A DNA stretch of 64,000 bases from Bacillota bacterium (GCA_023391635.1 JAEWAQ010000015.1:1-64000), one strand, 5' to 3'. Counted from the first letter of the stretch, positions 16,431 through 25,353 are shown. Made by a program: numbers and translations. Notes: generated by a model from the letters alone, not told the origin.

Positions 16431-18746
16431 ATGTTTGAGCGGAAACAGGAGATCAATGATTTGTTGAAGCAGATGACGCTGGAGGAGAAAGCCGCGCTGT
16501 GCGCCGGAGCGGATATGTGGAAGACGAAGCGGGTACCGCGGCTCGAGGTGGATTCGGTCTTCATGTACGACGGCACAAACGGAATCCGCAAGCCGGGAGA
16601 TACGGGCGAACTGGGGGTGTTTACCGAGAATACGCCGGCCACCTGCTATCCGACCGGTTCGGCGCTCGGCGCTTCGTGGAACGTGGAACTGCTGGCGGAA
16701 ATCGGTCGAGCCTTGGGCGTTGAGGGGCGCAGCATGCAGGTCGATCTGCTGCTCGGGCCGGGCATCAACATGAAGCGTTCCCCGCTCGGCGGCCGGAATT
16801 TCGAATACTATTCCGAAGATCCGTATCTGTCGGGAGAGCTGGGCGCCGCCTTCGTGAACGGGCTGCAGAGCGAGGGCGTAGGAGCATCGCTGAAGCATTA
16901 CGCCTGCAACAACCAGGAGACGGAGAAGATGGTCATGAGCTCCGAGGTCGACGAGCGGACGCTCCGGGAGATTTATTTGAGCGCGTTCGAGCGTGTCATC
17001 CGGAAGGCCGACCCGTGGACCGTCATGTGCTCGTATAACTTGATCAACGGGGAATATGCGAGCGAGAACGATCATCTGCTGCGGGAAATCTTGCGTGAGG
17101 AATGGGGCTATGACGGCGTCGTGATGTCGGATTGGACGGCTGTCTACGATCGGGTCAAGTCGCTTAAGGCGGGGCTGGATCTGGAAATGCCCGGACCGGC
17201 TCATTACCATGCCGCACGGTTGGTCGCGGCCGTCGAGACGGGCGAACTGGATGAAGAGACGCTGGATCGCAGCGTCGGACGGCTGCTGATGCTGCATGAG
17301 AAGGTGCAGGCGGGCAGATCGGGTGCGCGCATGCTCCGATCGGACGAATCGGGCAATCAGATCAGGCCGACCGACCTTCATGAACTGGCGCGCCGGGCGG
17401 CGGCGGAATGCATCGTGCTGCTCAAGAACGAGCGCGGCGTGCTCCCCCTGCCCGAGCAATCGCTGGATTCGCTCGCGGTGATCGGACAGTTGGCCCGTGC
17501 GCCCCGGTATCAGGGCGGAGGAAGCGCACGCGTCACCCCGACGAGGTTGGATATTCCTTACGACGAGATTGTCCGGCTGGCCGGCGACCAGGTTCGCGTC
17601 TCGTTCGCGGAGGGCTATAGGGACGAGGCGATCGCGGACGAGGCCCTGATCGAGGAGAGCGTGGCGCTGGCCCGGCAGGCGGATGCGGCGGTATTGTTCG
17701 TCGGCTATCCCGAAGGGTCCGAATCGGAAGGCTTCGACAGCGCCGGGATCGACTTGCCGGCGCAGCAAGTGAAGCTGATCCAGGCGGTATCCGCCGTTCA
17801 GCCGAATTGCGTTGTCGTTCTCAGCAACGGCTCGGCCGTCGCGATGGAGCCCTGGATCGGCGGCGTGCCGACGGTCGTCGAGACGTGGCTGGCCGGGCAG
17901 GCTGCCGGCAGCGCCGTGGCCGACGTGCTGTTCGGACGGGTGAATCCTTCGGGCAAGCTGTCCGAGACGTTCCCGGTCAAGCTGTCGGATAACCCGTCAT
18001 ATCTCAGCTTCGGAGGTGAAGCGGGCAAAGCCGTATACACGGAAGGGCTGTTCGTCGGCTACCGCTATTACGACAAGAAGGAGCTGGCTCCGCAGTTCCC
18101 GTTCGGCCACGGCTTATCGTATACGACGTTCGAATATTCGGATATGCAAGTGACGGGAGATGCCGACGGCGTGACCGTCCGCGGCCGGATTCGCAATACG
18201 GGGGAGCGGGAAGGCAAGGAGGCGGCACAGTTGTACTTGCGCGACGAAGCTTGTCCGCGCATCCGACCGATCCGGGAACTGAAAGGCTTCCGGAAGGTGA
18301 ACTTGCAGCCGGGAGAGGAGCAGGAGATCGAGTTTGTGCTGGAACCCCGGGACTTCTCCTATTATGATCCCGACCTGAAGTGCTGGACGGCGGATACGGG
18401 GTTTTTCGAGATCGCGATCGGCAGCTCTTCCCGGGATATCCGGCTGTCCCGCCGCATTCATCTGGAGTTCCCTCGGGTCAGGCCGTCGGGCCTGCATCTC
18501 TACAGCTTGCTCCGGGATTGGCAGGCAGATGCCCGGGCGGCCGCCGTACTGAGTCGCTCCTTGGAGGAGATGGGCAGGCATGTGCCGGAACCGATTCCGT
18601 TGGAAGATCCCGGATTTCAGAGCTTCTTCGGCGATGCCCCACTGGTGAAGCTGATCCAGATGTATGGTCAAACTTGGTTGGGCAGCCGCTCGCCGGAAGA
18701 TTATGTGAAATCCATGCTCACGGAGTATGAGAATGAAGCTGAATGA
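16431..18746 (+). CDS. Glycoside hydrolase family 3 (beta-glucosidase type)
   Basis: A 771-residue enzyme; ATG 16431 follows AAGGAGGGG by six bases. The N-terminal (beta/alpha)8 domain carries GGRNFEYYSEDP, KHYACNNQE and the nucleophile Asp234 in VVMSDWTAV. The GH3 C-terminal alpha/beta sandwich and a fibronectin III-like domain (LKGFRKVNLQPGEEQ) follow, then an extra C-terminal tail of about 100 residues. No signal peptide is present, so it probably hydrolyses imported oligosaccharides from the non-reducing end in the cytosol after the sulfatase has acted. The exact sugar cannot be read from sequence. Confidence 0.9.
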   Translation: MFERKQEINDLLKQMTLEEKAALCAGADMWKTKRVPRLEVDSVFMYDGTNGIRKPGDTGELGVFTENTPATCYPTGSALGASWNVELLAEIGRALGVEGRSMQVDLLLGPGINMKRSPLGGRNFEYYSEDPYLSGELGAAFVNGLQSEGVGASLKHYACNNQETEKMVMSSEVDERTLREIYLSAFERVIRKADPWTVMCSYNLINGEYASENDHLLREILREEWGYDGVVMSDWTAVYDRVKSLKAGLDLEMPGPAHYHAARLVAAVETGELDEETLDRSVGRLLMLHEKVQAGRSGARMLRSDESGNQIRPTDLHELARRAAAECIVLLKNERGVLPLPEQSLDSLAVIGQLARAPRYQGGGSARVTPTRLDIPYDEIVRLAGDQVRVSFAEGYRDEAIADEALIEESVALARQADAAVLFVGYPEGSESEGFDSAGIDLPAQQVKLIQAVSAVQPNCVVVLSNGSAVAMEPWIGGVPTVVETWLAGQAAGSAVADVLFGRVNPSGKLSETFPVKLSDNPSYLSFGGEAGKAVYTEGLFVGYRYYDKKELAPQFPFGHGLSYTTFEYSDMQVTGDADGVTVRGRIRNTGEREGKEAAQLYLRDEACPRIRPIRELKGFRKVNLQPGEEQEIEFVLEPRDFSYYDPDLKCWTADTGFFEIAIGSSSRDIRLSRRIHLEFPRVRPSGLHLYSLLRDWQADARAAAVLSRSLEEMGRHVPEPIPLEDPGFQSFFGDAPLVKLIQMYGQTWLGSRSPEDYVKSMLTEYENEAE

Positions 18747-18764
18747 AGTGCTTCCATAATACGA

Positions 18765-18804
18765 GAACAAGCCGAGTGGGTCCTATCCTGCTCGGTTCTT
18801 TTTT
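18765..18804 (+). terminator. Rho-independent terminator after the GH3 gene
   Basis: GAAC-AA-GCCGAG (18765-18776) pairs with CTCGGTTC (18791-18798) around a GC-containing loop and is followed by TTTTTT. It ends the importer/sulfatase/GH3 operon. Confidence 0.8.
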
Positions 18805-18856
18805 ATGGGAAGAAGCCGCTTGATGGTTATCATCATTTGGAGTAGTTTAGATTCCA

Positions 18857-19223
18857 TTCCACGGTAAAGAGGTTCGTTCTTCCATTCACCCGACCTATCG
18901 GCCGAAAGTTACGTTCATCGAGTGGCATCGGCGTGAAGAGTTCAGAGGACCTGCTCGATATAGCGTGAGACAAGGGCAAGGTGGCGGATAAATTGCAAAT
19001 GATCGCATGAATTACCGACCGCGGCATTGGAATCGGCGAATCTGATATCATCGACTCTGTCTCCCGATATGCGGCTCGAGGCGTGTTGCTTGATCATGAA
19101 GCCATCGACCACATGAAGCTGGCGGCACAAGCTCATCATGATTATTCCACGCGATTTATGATACTGCGTGACCGCATGATCCTGGAGGAAGCTGCACAGT
19201 GGCTAACGAAGCGGGAGCGATAG
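18857..19223 (+). pseudogene. Remnant of an unrecognised gene in two frames
   Basis: One frame is open from 18857 to 18988 and reads protein-like sequence (HPTYRPKVTFIEWHRREEF and onward) before a TAA. A second frame, offset by one base, runs from 18981 through a TGA at 19008-19010 and then is open to the TAG at 19221-19223, reading SRYAARGVLLDHEAIDHM and DRMILEEAAQWLTKRER near its end. The amino-acid make-up and the overlap of the two frames suggest a single gene broken by a frameshift and a stop. No start codon with a ribosome site was found. The family was not recognised. Confidence 0.35.
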
Positions 19224-19308
19224 GCTGGAATAGGGAGTCTAGGCGATCATGGGCTCGATTGCTACAAGAAAACAAGCATATTCGACAGAATGCAATATTA
19301 TCTGAATA

Positions 19309-19337
19309 TTTAAAAAAGTTTAAAAATCAGCTATACT
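19309..19337 (+). promoter_or_regulatory. Possible promoter in the 19.2-19.8 kb gap
   Basis: TTTAAA at 19309-19314, a 17-base spacer and TATACT at 19332-19337 within an AT-rich patch. Between here and the hairpin at 19702 lies about 370 bp with no convincing gene other than a 27-codon frame. This leaves a small RNA or small-protein transcript possible. Confidence 0.3.
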
Positions 19338-19601
19338 AGAAACAGCACCGCAAGATTCATCCCCACGAAGATTGTCCTGCTTCAGGCGAGAAATTCAGGT
19401 GACCAAACGGCGTACGAGGATTGATCGCGGACGGTCCGGCTCACCCCCAACTCAATGCCGCCTGAGCTGACAATATAACTGATAATCAGAAGGGAGAATC
19501 ATCCGTTGGAGTAGCGTAAGGCGAAGCGTGCCAGCATTCCTCCCGGCATGCGGGTACCCAGTGAAGCAGAATGAACGGCAGCAACCGAAGGAAGAACGTG
19601 A

Positions 19602-19685
19602 ATGGTTACATGCCACGCATGTTCTGGCAAGATGAATATGGAGCGCATGCAGCGCATGTATCGGAGGGCAGTCAAGTACAAATGA
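19602..19685 (+). CDS. Candidate 27-residue basic small protein with CHAC motif
   Basis: ATG at 19602 is preceded by GAAGGAAG with seven-base spacing. It reads a short basic peptide with a Cys-His-Ala-Cys motif near the N-terminus and a Met/Arg/Lys-rich rest, ending in TGA at 19683. A terminator-like hairpin follows 16 bp later. The support is only the ribosome site and the terminator; no family is recognised, and a different frame here encodes a 31-codon peptide, so coding is uncertain. Confidence 0.22.
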   Translation: MVTCHACSGKMNMERMQRMYRRAVKYK

Positions 19686-19701
19686 ATAGCAGTTATGAGC
19701 A

Positions 19702-19737
19702 GTAGCCTCGGTCATGTTGATTCATGATCGGGGCTAC
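19702..19737 (+). terminator. Terminator-like 15-bp hairpin
   Basis: GTAGCCTCGGTCATG (19702-19716) pairs with CATGATCGGGGCTAC (19723-19737) with two G-T wobbles and a six-base loop, followed by AACTTGTTTA. Confidence 0.55.
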
Positions 19738-19841
19738 AACTTGTTTATGAGGCTAGGGCGGAGTGCGCCATGCGTTCCTGCCTCTATAGCCTTTATTGGC
19801 ATGCGCAAAACATGCTACACTATTTCTAGGTGATGGATCGT

Positions 19842-20194
19842 ATGGCGGCGAAGGAAATGCTGCAACTTGTCCGAAAATTTCTGGATTGTTACCGTAGTCG
19901 GCCAGAATCCCGAATCCGAGCAAGCCTTGCTTGAGCTGCTTCCTGCCGAAGAAGATCTTACCTATGCAACGAAGCTGGCGGACGGACTTTGCCAATTGGG
20001 ATCCGCCAAGGGCTTTTCGCGGGTACAAGCGATGGTGCAAGAAGGTTATGATGAGGGCTATTTGAGCCTTACGGAATCGTTATATGCTTACTGCGTGATT
20101 TCAGGCACAGAGCACCCGTTGCTTCCATCCGTTCATGGAATTGGTCGTACGGACACTCCATAAAGCTCTGGATTTATATTTGAAGCTGGTCTAA
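19842..20194 (+). pseudogene. Small HEAT-repeat-like gene broken by two short duplications
   Basis: Three frames join into one sensible protein of about 115 residues. It begins MAAKEMLQLVRKF (ATG 19842, AGGTGA upstream), continues as RPESEQALLELLPAEEDL, and ends MELVVRTLHKALDLYLKLV before TAA at 20192-20194. The first break is a near-perfect 7-bp tandem duplication (GAATCCC at 19905-19911, GAATCCG at 19912-19918). The second is a 4-bp near-duplication (TCCA/TCCG at 20124-20131). Removing one copy of each restores a continuous frame. The helical, Leu/Ala-rich text resembles HEAT-type repeats. The gene looks recently inactivated unless a sequencing error explains both sites. Confidence 0.55.
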
Positions 20195-20260
20195 GCATAA
20201 GCGGGGTCCATGAGAATATAACTCACCATCAGCAGCACGACAAGTTTCGGAGGGATCGGC

Positions 20261-20731
20261 TTGAATCGCGACAACGCAGCTGGCCAAATGACAGAGCAAG
20301 CAGGAGATCGCGAGATCGTGGTCACCCGTGTATTTGATGCTCCGCGCGGGCTTGTGTTTGAAGCATGGACGAAGGAAGAGCATCTGTCCAAGTGGTGGGG
20401 CCCGCAAGGGTTTACGCTGACTTTTCAGAAGTTCGAATTGAAGCCGGGCGGCACATGGCAGTTCATTATGCACGGTCCCGACGGCGTCGATTATCCCAAC
20501 ACCAACGTGTTTGTCGAGGTCGTGAGTCCCGAGCGAATCGTCTTCCGGCATACGGTGTTTCCCCACTTTGTGGCGACGGCTGCGTTTGAGGATTTGGAGG
20601 GCAAGACAAAGCTCACTTACCGCACCGTGTTCGAAGAAACAGCCGATACTTTCGACAAGGTGAAAACTTATGCCGTCCCGGGTGCCGAGCAGACGATGGA
20701 TCGTCTGGAGGCGATTCTGGCAAGCAGGTGA
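20261..20731 (+). CDS. SRPBCC / AHSA1-like START-fold protein
   Basis: A 156-residue protein of the Aha1/CalC (AHSA1) family. Hallmarks are VTRVFDAPRGLVFEAWT at the N-terminus, LSKWWGPQGFT, and TYRTVFEETADTFDKV near the C-terminus. The start is TTG at 20261 with GGAGGG seven bases upstream. These proteins form a helix-grip fold with a hydrophobic pocket; in Firmicutes they are often encoded beside an ArsR regulator, which is absent here. Function is unknown beyond the fold. It lies between the decayed zone and the regulator operon. Confidence 0.85.
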   Translation: MNRDNAAGQMTEQAGDREIVVTRVFDAPRGLVFEAWTKEEHLSKWWGPQGFTLTFQKFELKPGGTWQFIMHGPDGVDYPNTNVFVEVVSPERIVFRHTVFPHFVATAAFEDLEGKTKLTYRTVFEETADTFDKVKTYAVPGAEQTMDRLEAILASR

Positions 20732-20855
20732 CGGTACGAACCTGTCGTCCGCTTGACGCGCATTCCCGGAACTTGATCCAGCACCTGTTGCAGGAATCGG
20801 CACGCGGTCTGTCGAAATTATAGGCCACATCATTGGTGCGGGACGGGGCTAACGG

Positions 20856-22667
20856 ATGGCGAATCCATGGACGAAACAGGTGCAACAGGCGATAACGAGC
20901 GGCCGTTTGGAGGAAGTCGTCGCCAAGCTGGAAAATGCGGCGCTGCAGCGTCAGCGGATCGATGCTGCGCTGTGGGAGCGGATTCCGGACGACGCGGTCG
21001 AGGCTTCACCTCTTCTGATTCAAGCAAGGTGCGAGGAATGGATTCGCCGCGGCGAGCTGCTGCCGGCACGGGACAGCTTGTCCGCCGTACTGGGCCGCCT
21101 CGCCGCCCAAACGCTGCGAGGGCCGTTGCTGTCGGCTTTGTCGCAATTGGCTGTCATCAACCTGCGCATTGGTCAACTGCAAGAGGCGGAGCCCATCTTG
21201 CGGTTTCTTCGCGATGAGTGGGAGAATGCGGAGGAAGAAGTAAGCGGCGATGTCGCCTATGCGCTGGCGCGGGGCATCGCGTTGCTGGACGGCGACTGCG
21301 GGGGGAGAGACAGCGGCTATTATTACAATTGCGCTATGGAGGCATTCGACCGGGACGGGGAAACGGACAAAAGCGCCTTCGCGCTGTTCGACATGCTGGC
21401 CCGCAGCGCGATGCGGATGCCGCCCGAGGAATGGGAAGAGCGACTGCTCGCCTTCAAGCGACGGATGACCGTGGGGCACATCGGCGCAGGCTATTATGCG
21501 TATCTGTGCGCCTATCGGGCATTCGGCCAAGGGAAGGCCGAGCAAGCTCTCCGCGATCTCGCCGGTGTCGAGGCGGGATCGCTCGCATCCCCTTATCCGC
21601 TGCTGATGGAAGTTGTCCGAATGCGAGCGGCCATGCGATCGGGGAAGTCGGAGCCCGGGCGGCGGGAAGTCGGGTTCGTCAACTCGGCGGGCTTTGAGAA
21701 CGCTGTAGACCTGGATGTGCAGTTCGCATGGGCTTGCGCCAGATTTGAGATGGCAGCGGCCGGGCCCGACTGGGAGACGGCCGGCAGCATTCGTGCGCAA
21801 GCCCGGTCCCTCTCGCGAATGGGGCTTCTTGCGGAAGCGGACGTTCATCTTGGGATCATGAACGATTGTTTGGATAAGCGGACGGCCCCGGTCCTCGTCT
21901 TGCGGTCCGGCGCCGAGTCCGCGGTTCCATCGTGGAAGGTACAGCTCTTCGGCCGATTCTGCTTTGTGTGCGGGGAGCGGGAGATGGCTTCGATTCGTTG
22001 GAAGCGGAGCAAAACGAAGGAATTGATGCTGTACCTGCTGCTGCAGCCGGATTTCACGGTTTCCCGGGAGAAAGTAACCGAGGCGTTGTTTCCCGAAGGC
22101 GAGCCGGACAAGAACGCGAACCAATTTTACGTGGCCGCCCACCAGCTCAAGCAAATCATTCGCGAATACTTGGACGTGGACGGAGGCGTCGTCGTCAAGA
22201 ACGGCATGGTCAAGCTGAAGGACGGGCTGATCGAGGAAATCGACGCCGAGCAGTACACGACCTTGATGCGGATTGCGGACCAGCTGTGGGCGACGAACCG
22301 CGACCTTGCGGTTCCGCTGTACGAGAAGGCGCTGCCCCTGTATGGCGAACTGGCGCCTGACGTTCCGTATGTCGATTGGCTGGAACGCAGCCGGGAACGC
22401 ATGCTGCGCCAGCATTGCGAGACGCTCGGCAAGCTGGCCCGTGCCGCGGCGGAGAAGTCGTCCCCGCATCTCGCGGAAGCTTACGGCCGCGAGTGGACGC
22501 GGCTTGCTCCCTTGCAGGAGGAAGCTTACCAGGTGTTGCTGGAAGCCTTGGCGCTTCAAGGGAAGCGGGCCGAAGCGATCGCGCTCTATCATCGGATCGA
22601 GAAGCTGTTCCGCGAGGAGCTCGGCACGGCCCCGATGCCGGAAACCCGGAACATCGTCTGGAGGTGA
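20856..22667 (+). CDS. BTAD-domain transcriptional regulator (SARP-like)
   Basis: A 603-residue regulator. Residues 1-345 are helical and TPR-like. From about 355 a winged-helix DNA-binding domain follows (VQLFGRFCFVCGERE, RWKRSKTKELMLYLLL, HQLKQIIREYL), and the C-terminal third is a BTAD domain (YEKALPLYGELAPDVPYVDW to EEAYQVLLEALALQGKR). This wing-plus-BTAD order is that of SARP-type activators, which bind 11-bp-spaced direct heptamers near promoters. Matching repeats occur at 25354-25371 and 26334-26351 in front of downstream genes. The stop overlaps the next start by four bases, tying it to the phosphatase/kinase/STAS genes. Confidence 0.85.
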   Translation: MANPWTKQVQQAITSGRLEEVVAKLENAALQRQRIDAALWERIPDDAVEASPLLIQARCEEWIRRGELLPARDSLSAVLGRLAAQTLRGPLLSALSQLAVINLRIGQLQEAEPILRFLRDEWENAEEEVSGDVAYALARGIALLDGDCGGRDSGYYYNCAMEAFDRDGETDKSAFALFDMLARSAMRMPPEEWEERLLAFKRRMTVGHIGAGYYAYLCAYRAFGQGKAEQALRDLAGVEAGSLASPYPLLMEVVRMRAAMRSGKSEPGRREVGFVNSAGFENAVDLDVQFAWACARFEMAAAGPDWETAGSIRAQARSLSRMGLLAEADVHLGIMNDCLDKRTAPVLVLRSGAESAVPSWKVQLFGRFCFVCGEREMASIRWKRSKTKELMLYLLLQPDFTVSREKVTEALFPEGEPDKNANQFYVAAHQLKQIIREYLDVDGGVVVKNGMVKLKDGLIEEIDAEQYTTLMRIADQLWATNRDLAVPLYEKALPLYGELAPDVPYVDWLERSRERMLRQHCETLGKLARAAAEKSSPHLAEAYGREWTRLAPLQEEAYQVLLEALALQGKRAEAIALYHRIEKLFREELGTAPMPETRNIVWR

Positions 22668-24247
22668 GCAAGCTGCCCGTTCCCCGATTGCCGCTGTTCT
22701 TGCTCCGCTTCCTGGCGTTGTTTGCCGGCGGGGCCCTGCTCGTCCTGTTTTGGGTCACGCTTGAGAGTCTTTTCATTAAACGACTCACGTTCCCGTATTT
22801 ATTTCGTTTCTCGATTCCGTTCACCGTGGCTATCCTGGCAGGGATGATCGCGCTGTTGGGGGCGCTCGTCTGGTTTCGACTGCGAAGTCTTTGGCCGGAC
22901 CTGTCTGCTGAAGGCGCAGGGCGCAGGCGCGGTGACGATGAACTGGGCCACAGCTTGCTCAGGCTCCCTTCCGAATTGTTCTGGGGCACGGTTGCTTACG
23001 GCCTGCTCTTTATTCCCGTCTATCACGTGGTTCATTTTGCTGTGGAAGGGCACTCTCTCCTTCGCGTGGAAGACGCTTACCGCGACAATTTCGTCCGCAG
23101 CTTCCTGTACGAGCAAGCGGTGGCGCTATCCGCCGCCATTCTGCATTACGCGGTCTCCCGCCGTCTGACCCGACCGCTGCTTATGCGGCTGACGAATGCA
23201 ACCGGGGATATCTTACGCGGCAGAAGCTTCCTGTCGATGCTCGCCGCCACGTTCATCGGGCTCATGCTGATCCTGATGTTTTCCATTCTATGGTACGTCC
23301 TGGTAGCCCGCGCGAAAAGCATGCCGGTCGAGTTCCACATTCTCGGTCCGCTGATCCTGCTTGAATTGGTTTTCGCCGCTTCCATCTTCTTGCTGCTAGC
23401 CAAGGAATTCCGCCGCGAGCTGCTCGTCCTGATCGGCAGCATTCGCTCCCTTCTGGGCGGGGATTCCTCCCGGCTGTATTCGAAAATGCCCGTGCTGTCG
23501 GGCGACGAAGTGGGGCAGCTCGCGATCGCCTTCAACCGGCTGCAGCATCGCATTGTCAAGGAATATGAGGCGGTAGCCCAGGAGATTGAGCTGGCTCGCC
23601 ACGTTCAGCTGCAGCTGCTCCCGCAGCAGGAATTTGCTATCGGAGACTACCGGGCGCTCGCCTTGACGGAGCCCCGCAGGGAGACGGGAAGCGGGTTTTA
23701 CGATATCGTTCCGCTGCAGGACGGCGGGTTCGCCGTATTCGCAGGCGAGGTGTCCGGCGCCGGCATGCACGCCGCGCTTCATATGTCCGCCGCATTGCTG
23801 CTGCTGCGCGCGGAGATTCAGCCGCAGCGGTCGCCCCGGGACATGTTGGACCGGTTCCGGGAGGCGCTGTCAGACGTGTTCGCGGAGAAGCCTGCGTTGT
23901 CCGTCGCGCTTGTCCTGTTCGATCCCGCCGGTCATGCGTTGCGCTTCGCCTGCGAGGGCCGCTTCCGCGCGGTGCTGCACCATCCCGCTTCCGAAGCGGA
24001 ACCCTTGCATGAAGATGAGGACAGGCTCCTGCTGCCCGGAGGCCGGCTGATTTTGCATTCGGATACGGTTCTCCGCATGCTGGAGCTGGAGGAGAAGGGC
24101 GCGGATGCCTTGGCTTGCCTGGATGCGGCGAAGCCGCTTCCTTCGCAACTGGGCAGCGGGCTGGACCGGTTCCGTGCCGAGAAGGAACGGGCGGAAGAGG
24201 ATTTTACGCTTCTTGTCGTCTCACGCGAGGAACGGAGGGAAGCGTAG
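22664..24247 (+). CDS. Membrane PP2C-like protein with degenerate catalytic motifs
   Basis: About 527 residues: several transmembrane helices (about 8-30, 45-65, 105-130, 195-230), a HAMP-like linker (RLYSKMPVLSGDEVGQLAIAFNRLQ), and a SpoIIE/RsbU-type PP2C domain. In the PP2C domain, motifs that hold the two metal ions in active enzymes are altered: G-G-D-x-x-D is GSGFYD, GDVxGKG is GEVSGAG, and TDG is SDT. It is probably an inactive or regulatory phosphatase. The start is uncertain: GTG 22664 overlaps the upstream stop but sits directly against its GGAGG, and CTG 22673 has better spacing. The next gene encodes an intact homologue. Confidence 0.75.
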   Translation: MSKLPVPRLPLFLLRFLALFAGGALLVLFWVTLESLFIKRLTFPYLFRFSIPFTVAILAGMIALLGALVWFRLRSLWPDLSAEGAGRRRGDDELGHSLLRLPSELFWGTVAYGLLFIPVYHVVHFAVEGHSLLRVEDAYRDNFVRSFLYEQAVALSAAILHYAVSRRLTRPLLMRLTNATGDILRGRSFLSMLAATFIGLMLILMFSILWYVLVARAKSMPVEFHILGPLILLELVFAASIFLLLAKEFRRELLVLIGSIRSLLGGDSSRLYSKMPVLSGDEVGQLAIAFNRLQHRIVKEYEAVAQEIELARHVQLQLLPQQEFAIGDYRALALTEPRRETGSGFYDIVPLQDGGFAVFAGEVSGAGMHAALHMSAALLLLRAEIQPQRSPRDMLDRFREALSDVFAEKPALSVALVLFDPAGHALRFACEGRFRAVLHHPASEAEPLHEDEDRLLLPGGRLILHSDTVLRMLELEEKGADALACLDAAKPLPSQLGSGLDRFRAEKERAEEDFTLLVVSREERREA

Positions 24248-24250
24248 AAG

Positions 24251-25342
24251 ATGAACAAGTCCGGGACGAAATCGACGTTTCTAAAGCCGCTGCTCCTCTC
24301 GTTTCTGATTATATTGGGTGTTCCCGTTCTCACCGTGATGTTCGCCGTCGAGGCGGCGGGCGCCGGGGGCAGCCGGGCGGGCCTGCCGCTGCTGTACGGC
24401 CTGGCCGGGGCCGGCGCCGTCATCGCCTATGGGTTGTTCCGGCAAGTGACCAAGCGATTCCGTCGGCGCTTCCGGGAGCTGATCGAGGGCATGGTTGCGC
24501 TGCTTGAAGGAGACCGCGACATGCTTCGCGGCCGGATCGCGGATCGCAGCCGCGATGAATTCGGGGAGCTGGGCGCCGCGTTTAACGAGCTGCAGGACTA
24601 CCTGTCGCGGCAGTATGCCGACCTGGAGCGGGAGCTTCAGCTCGCCTACCGGCTGCAATCAAGCCTGCTGCCCGGCGGTTATCGGGAAGCAAGCGGGTTC
24701 GCCATCGCTGCCGATTGCAAGCAGACGCGCATGGTCGGCGGCGATCTGTTCGATATCGTGCCGCTGGGGGAGAGCAGGGTCGCGGTCGTGATCGGCGATG
24801 TCGCGGGCAAAGGCATGCCAGCCGCGCTGCTCATGTCCGGGACGATGGCGCTGCTGCGCAGGGAGCTTCGCGCGGGCGGAACGGCGGCGGACGTGTTGAC
24901 CCGCACGAACCGCCTGATGTTCAGCGCCTTGCAAGGGAAGCTGTTCGTGACGGTCGGGCTTGCGGTGTTCGATCGCGAGGAGACCGCGGTGCAATATGCC
25001 GGCGCCGGCCATTTGCCTCCTTATTTGCTCCGCGGGGGAGCGGTAGAGGAAGGGCCCGTCTCGTCGTTGCCGCTGGGCGTCTTGCCGGGGACGGCATACC
25101 GGGACCATGCTATCGCGTTCCCGCCGGACAGCCGGCTGGTGCTGTTCACCGACGGCATCGTCGAGTCGGACGGGCCTGACGGGCAGATGCTCGGATTCGA
25201 GCGTTTCGAACGGCTGCTGGGAGAACTCCCGGAGAGCGAAGGGCTGACGGAGCAAGTCTCTTCCCTCATGCAGGCCGCAGCGCCGTCCGGCGACAGCCGG
25301 CGGGCGGACGACCGGACGATCGTGATCGTGAGCAGACAGTAA
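24251..25342 (+). CDS. Membrane-anchored PP2C (SpoIIE/RsbU-type) phosphatase
   Basis: A 363-residue protein with two N-terminal membrane helices (about 15-35, 42-62), a HAMP-like linker (DRSRDEFGELGAAFNELQ), a short coiled coil and a PP2C phosphatase domain. The metal-binding motifs are complete: GGDLFDIV, GDVAGKGMPA, LFTDGIVES and DDRTIVIV. Such enzymes dephosphorylate STAS antagonists made inactive by RsbW-type kinases, and both partners are the next two genes. It begins three bases after the preceding gene and shares its layout, so the pair look like a tandem duplication in which one copy lost activity. Confidence 0.88.
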   Translation: MNKSGTKSTFLKPLLLSFLIILGVPVLTVMFAVEAAGAGGSRAGLPLLYGLAGAGAVIAYGLFRQVTKRFRRRFRELIEGMVALLEGDRDMLRGRIADRSRDEFGELGAAFNELQDYLSRQYADLERELQLAYRLQSSLLPGGYREASGFAIAADCKQTRMVGGDLFDIVPLGESRVAVVIGDVAGKGMPAALLMSGTMALLRRELRAGGTAADVLTRTNRLMFSALQGKLFVTVGLAVFDREETAVQYAGAGHLPPYLLRGGAVEEGPVSSLPLGVLPGTAYRDHAIAFPPDSRLVLFTDGIVESDGPDGQMLGFERFERLLGELPESEGLTEQVSSLMQAAAPSGDSRRADDRTIVIVSRQ

Positions 25343-25353
25343 AACGTCCGTTC

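Noticed and set aside
16242..17768. 508-codon minus-strand frame
   Set aside because: Antisense to GH3 and the sulfatase end; no start site or recognisable domain.
21006..22592. 528-codon minus-strand frame
   Set aside because: Antisense to the BTAD regulator, whose domains are clear on the plus strand.
22376..22663. Upstream extension of the degenerate PP2C frame
   Set aside because: It runs out of frame across the BTAD coding region; the membrane helix and upstream GGAGG place the start at 22664-22673.
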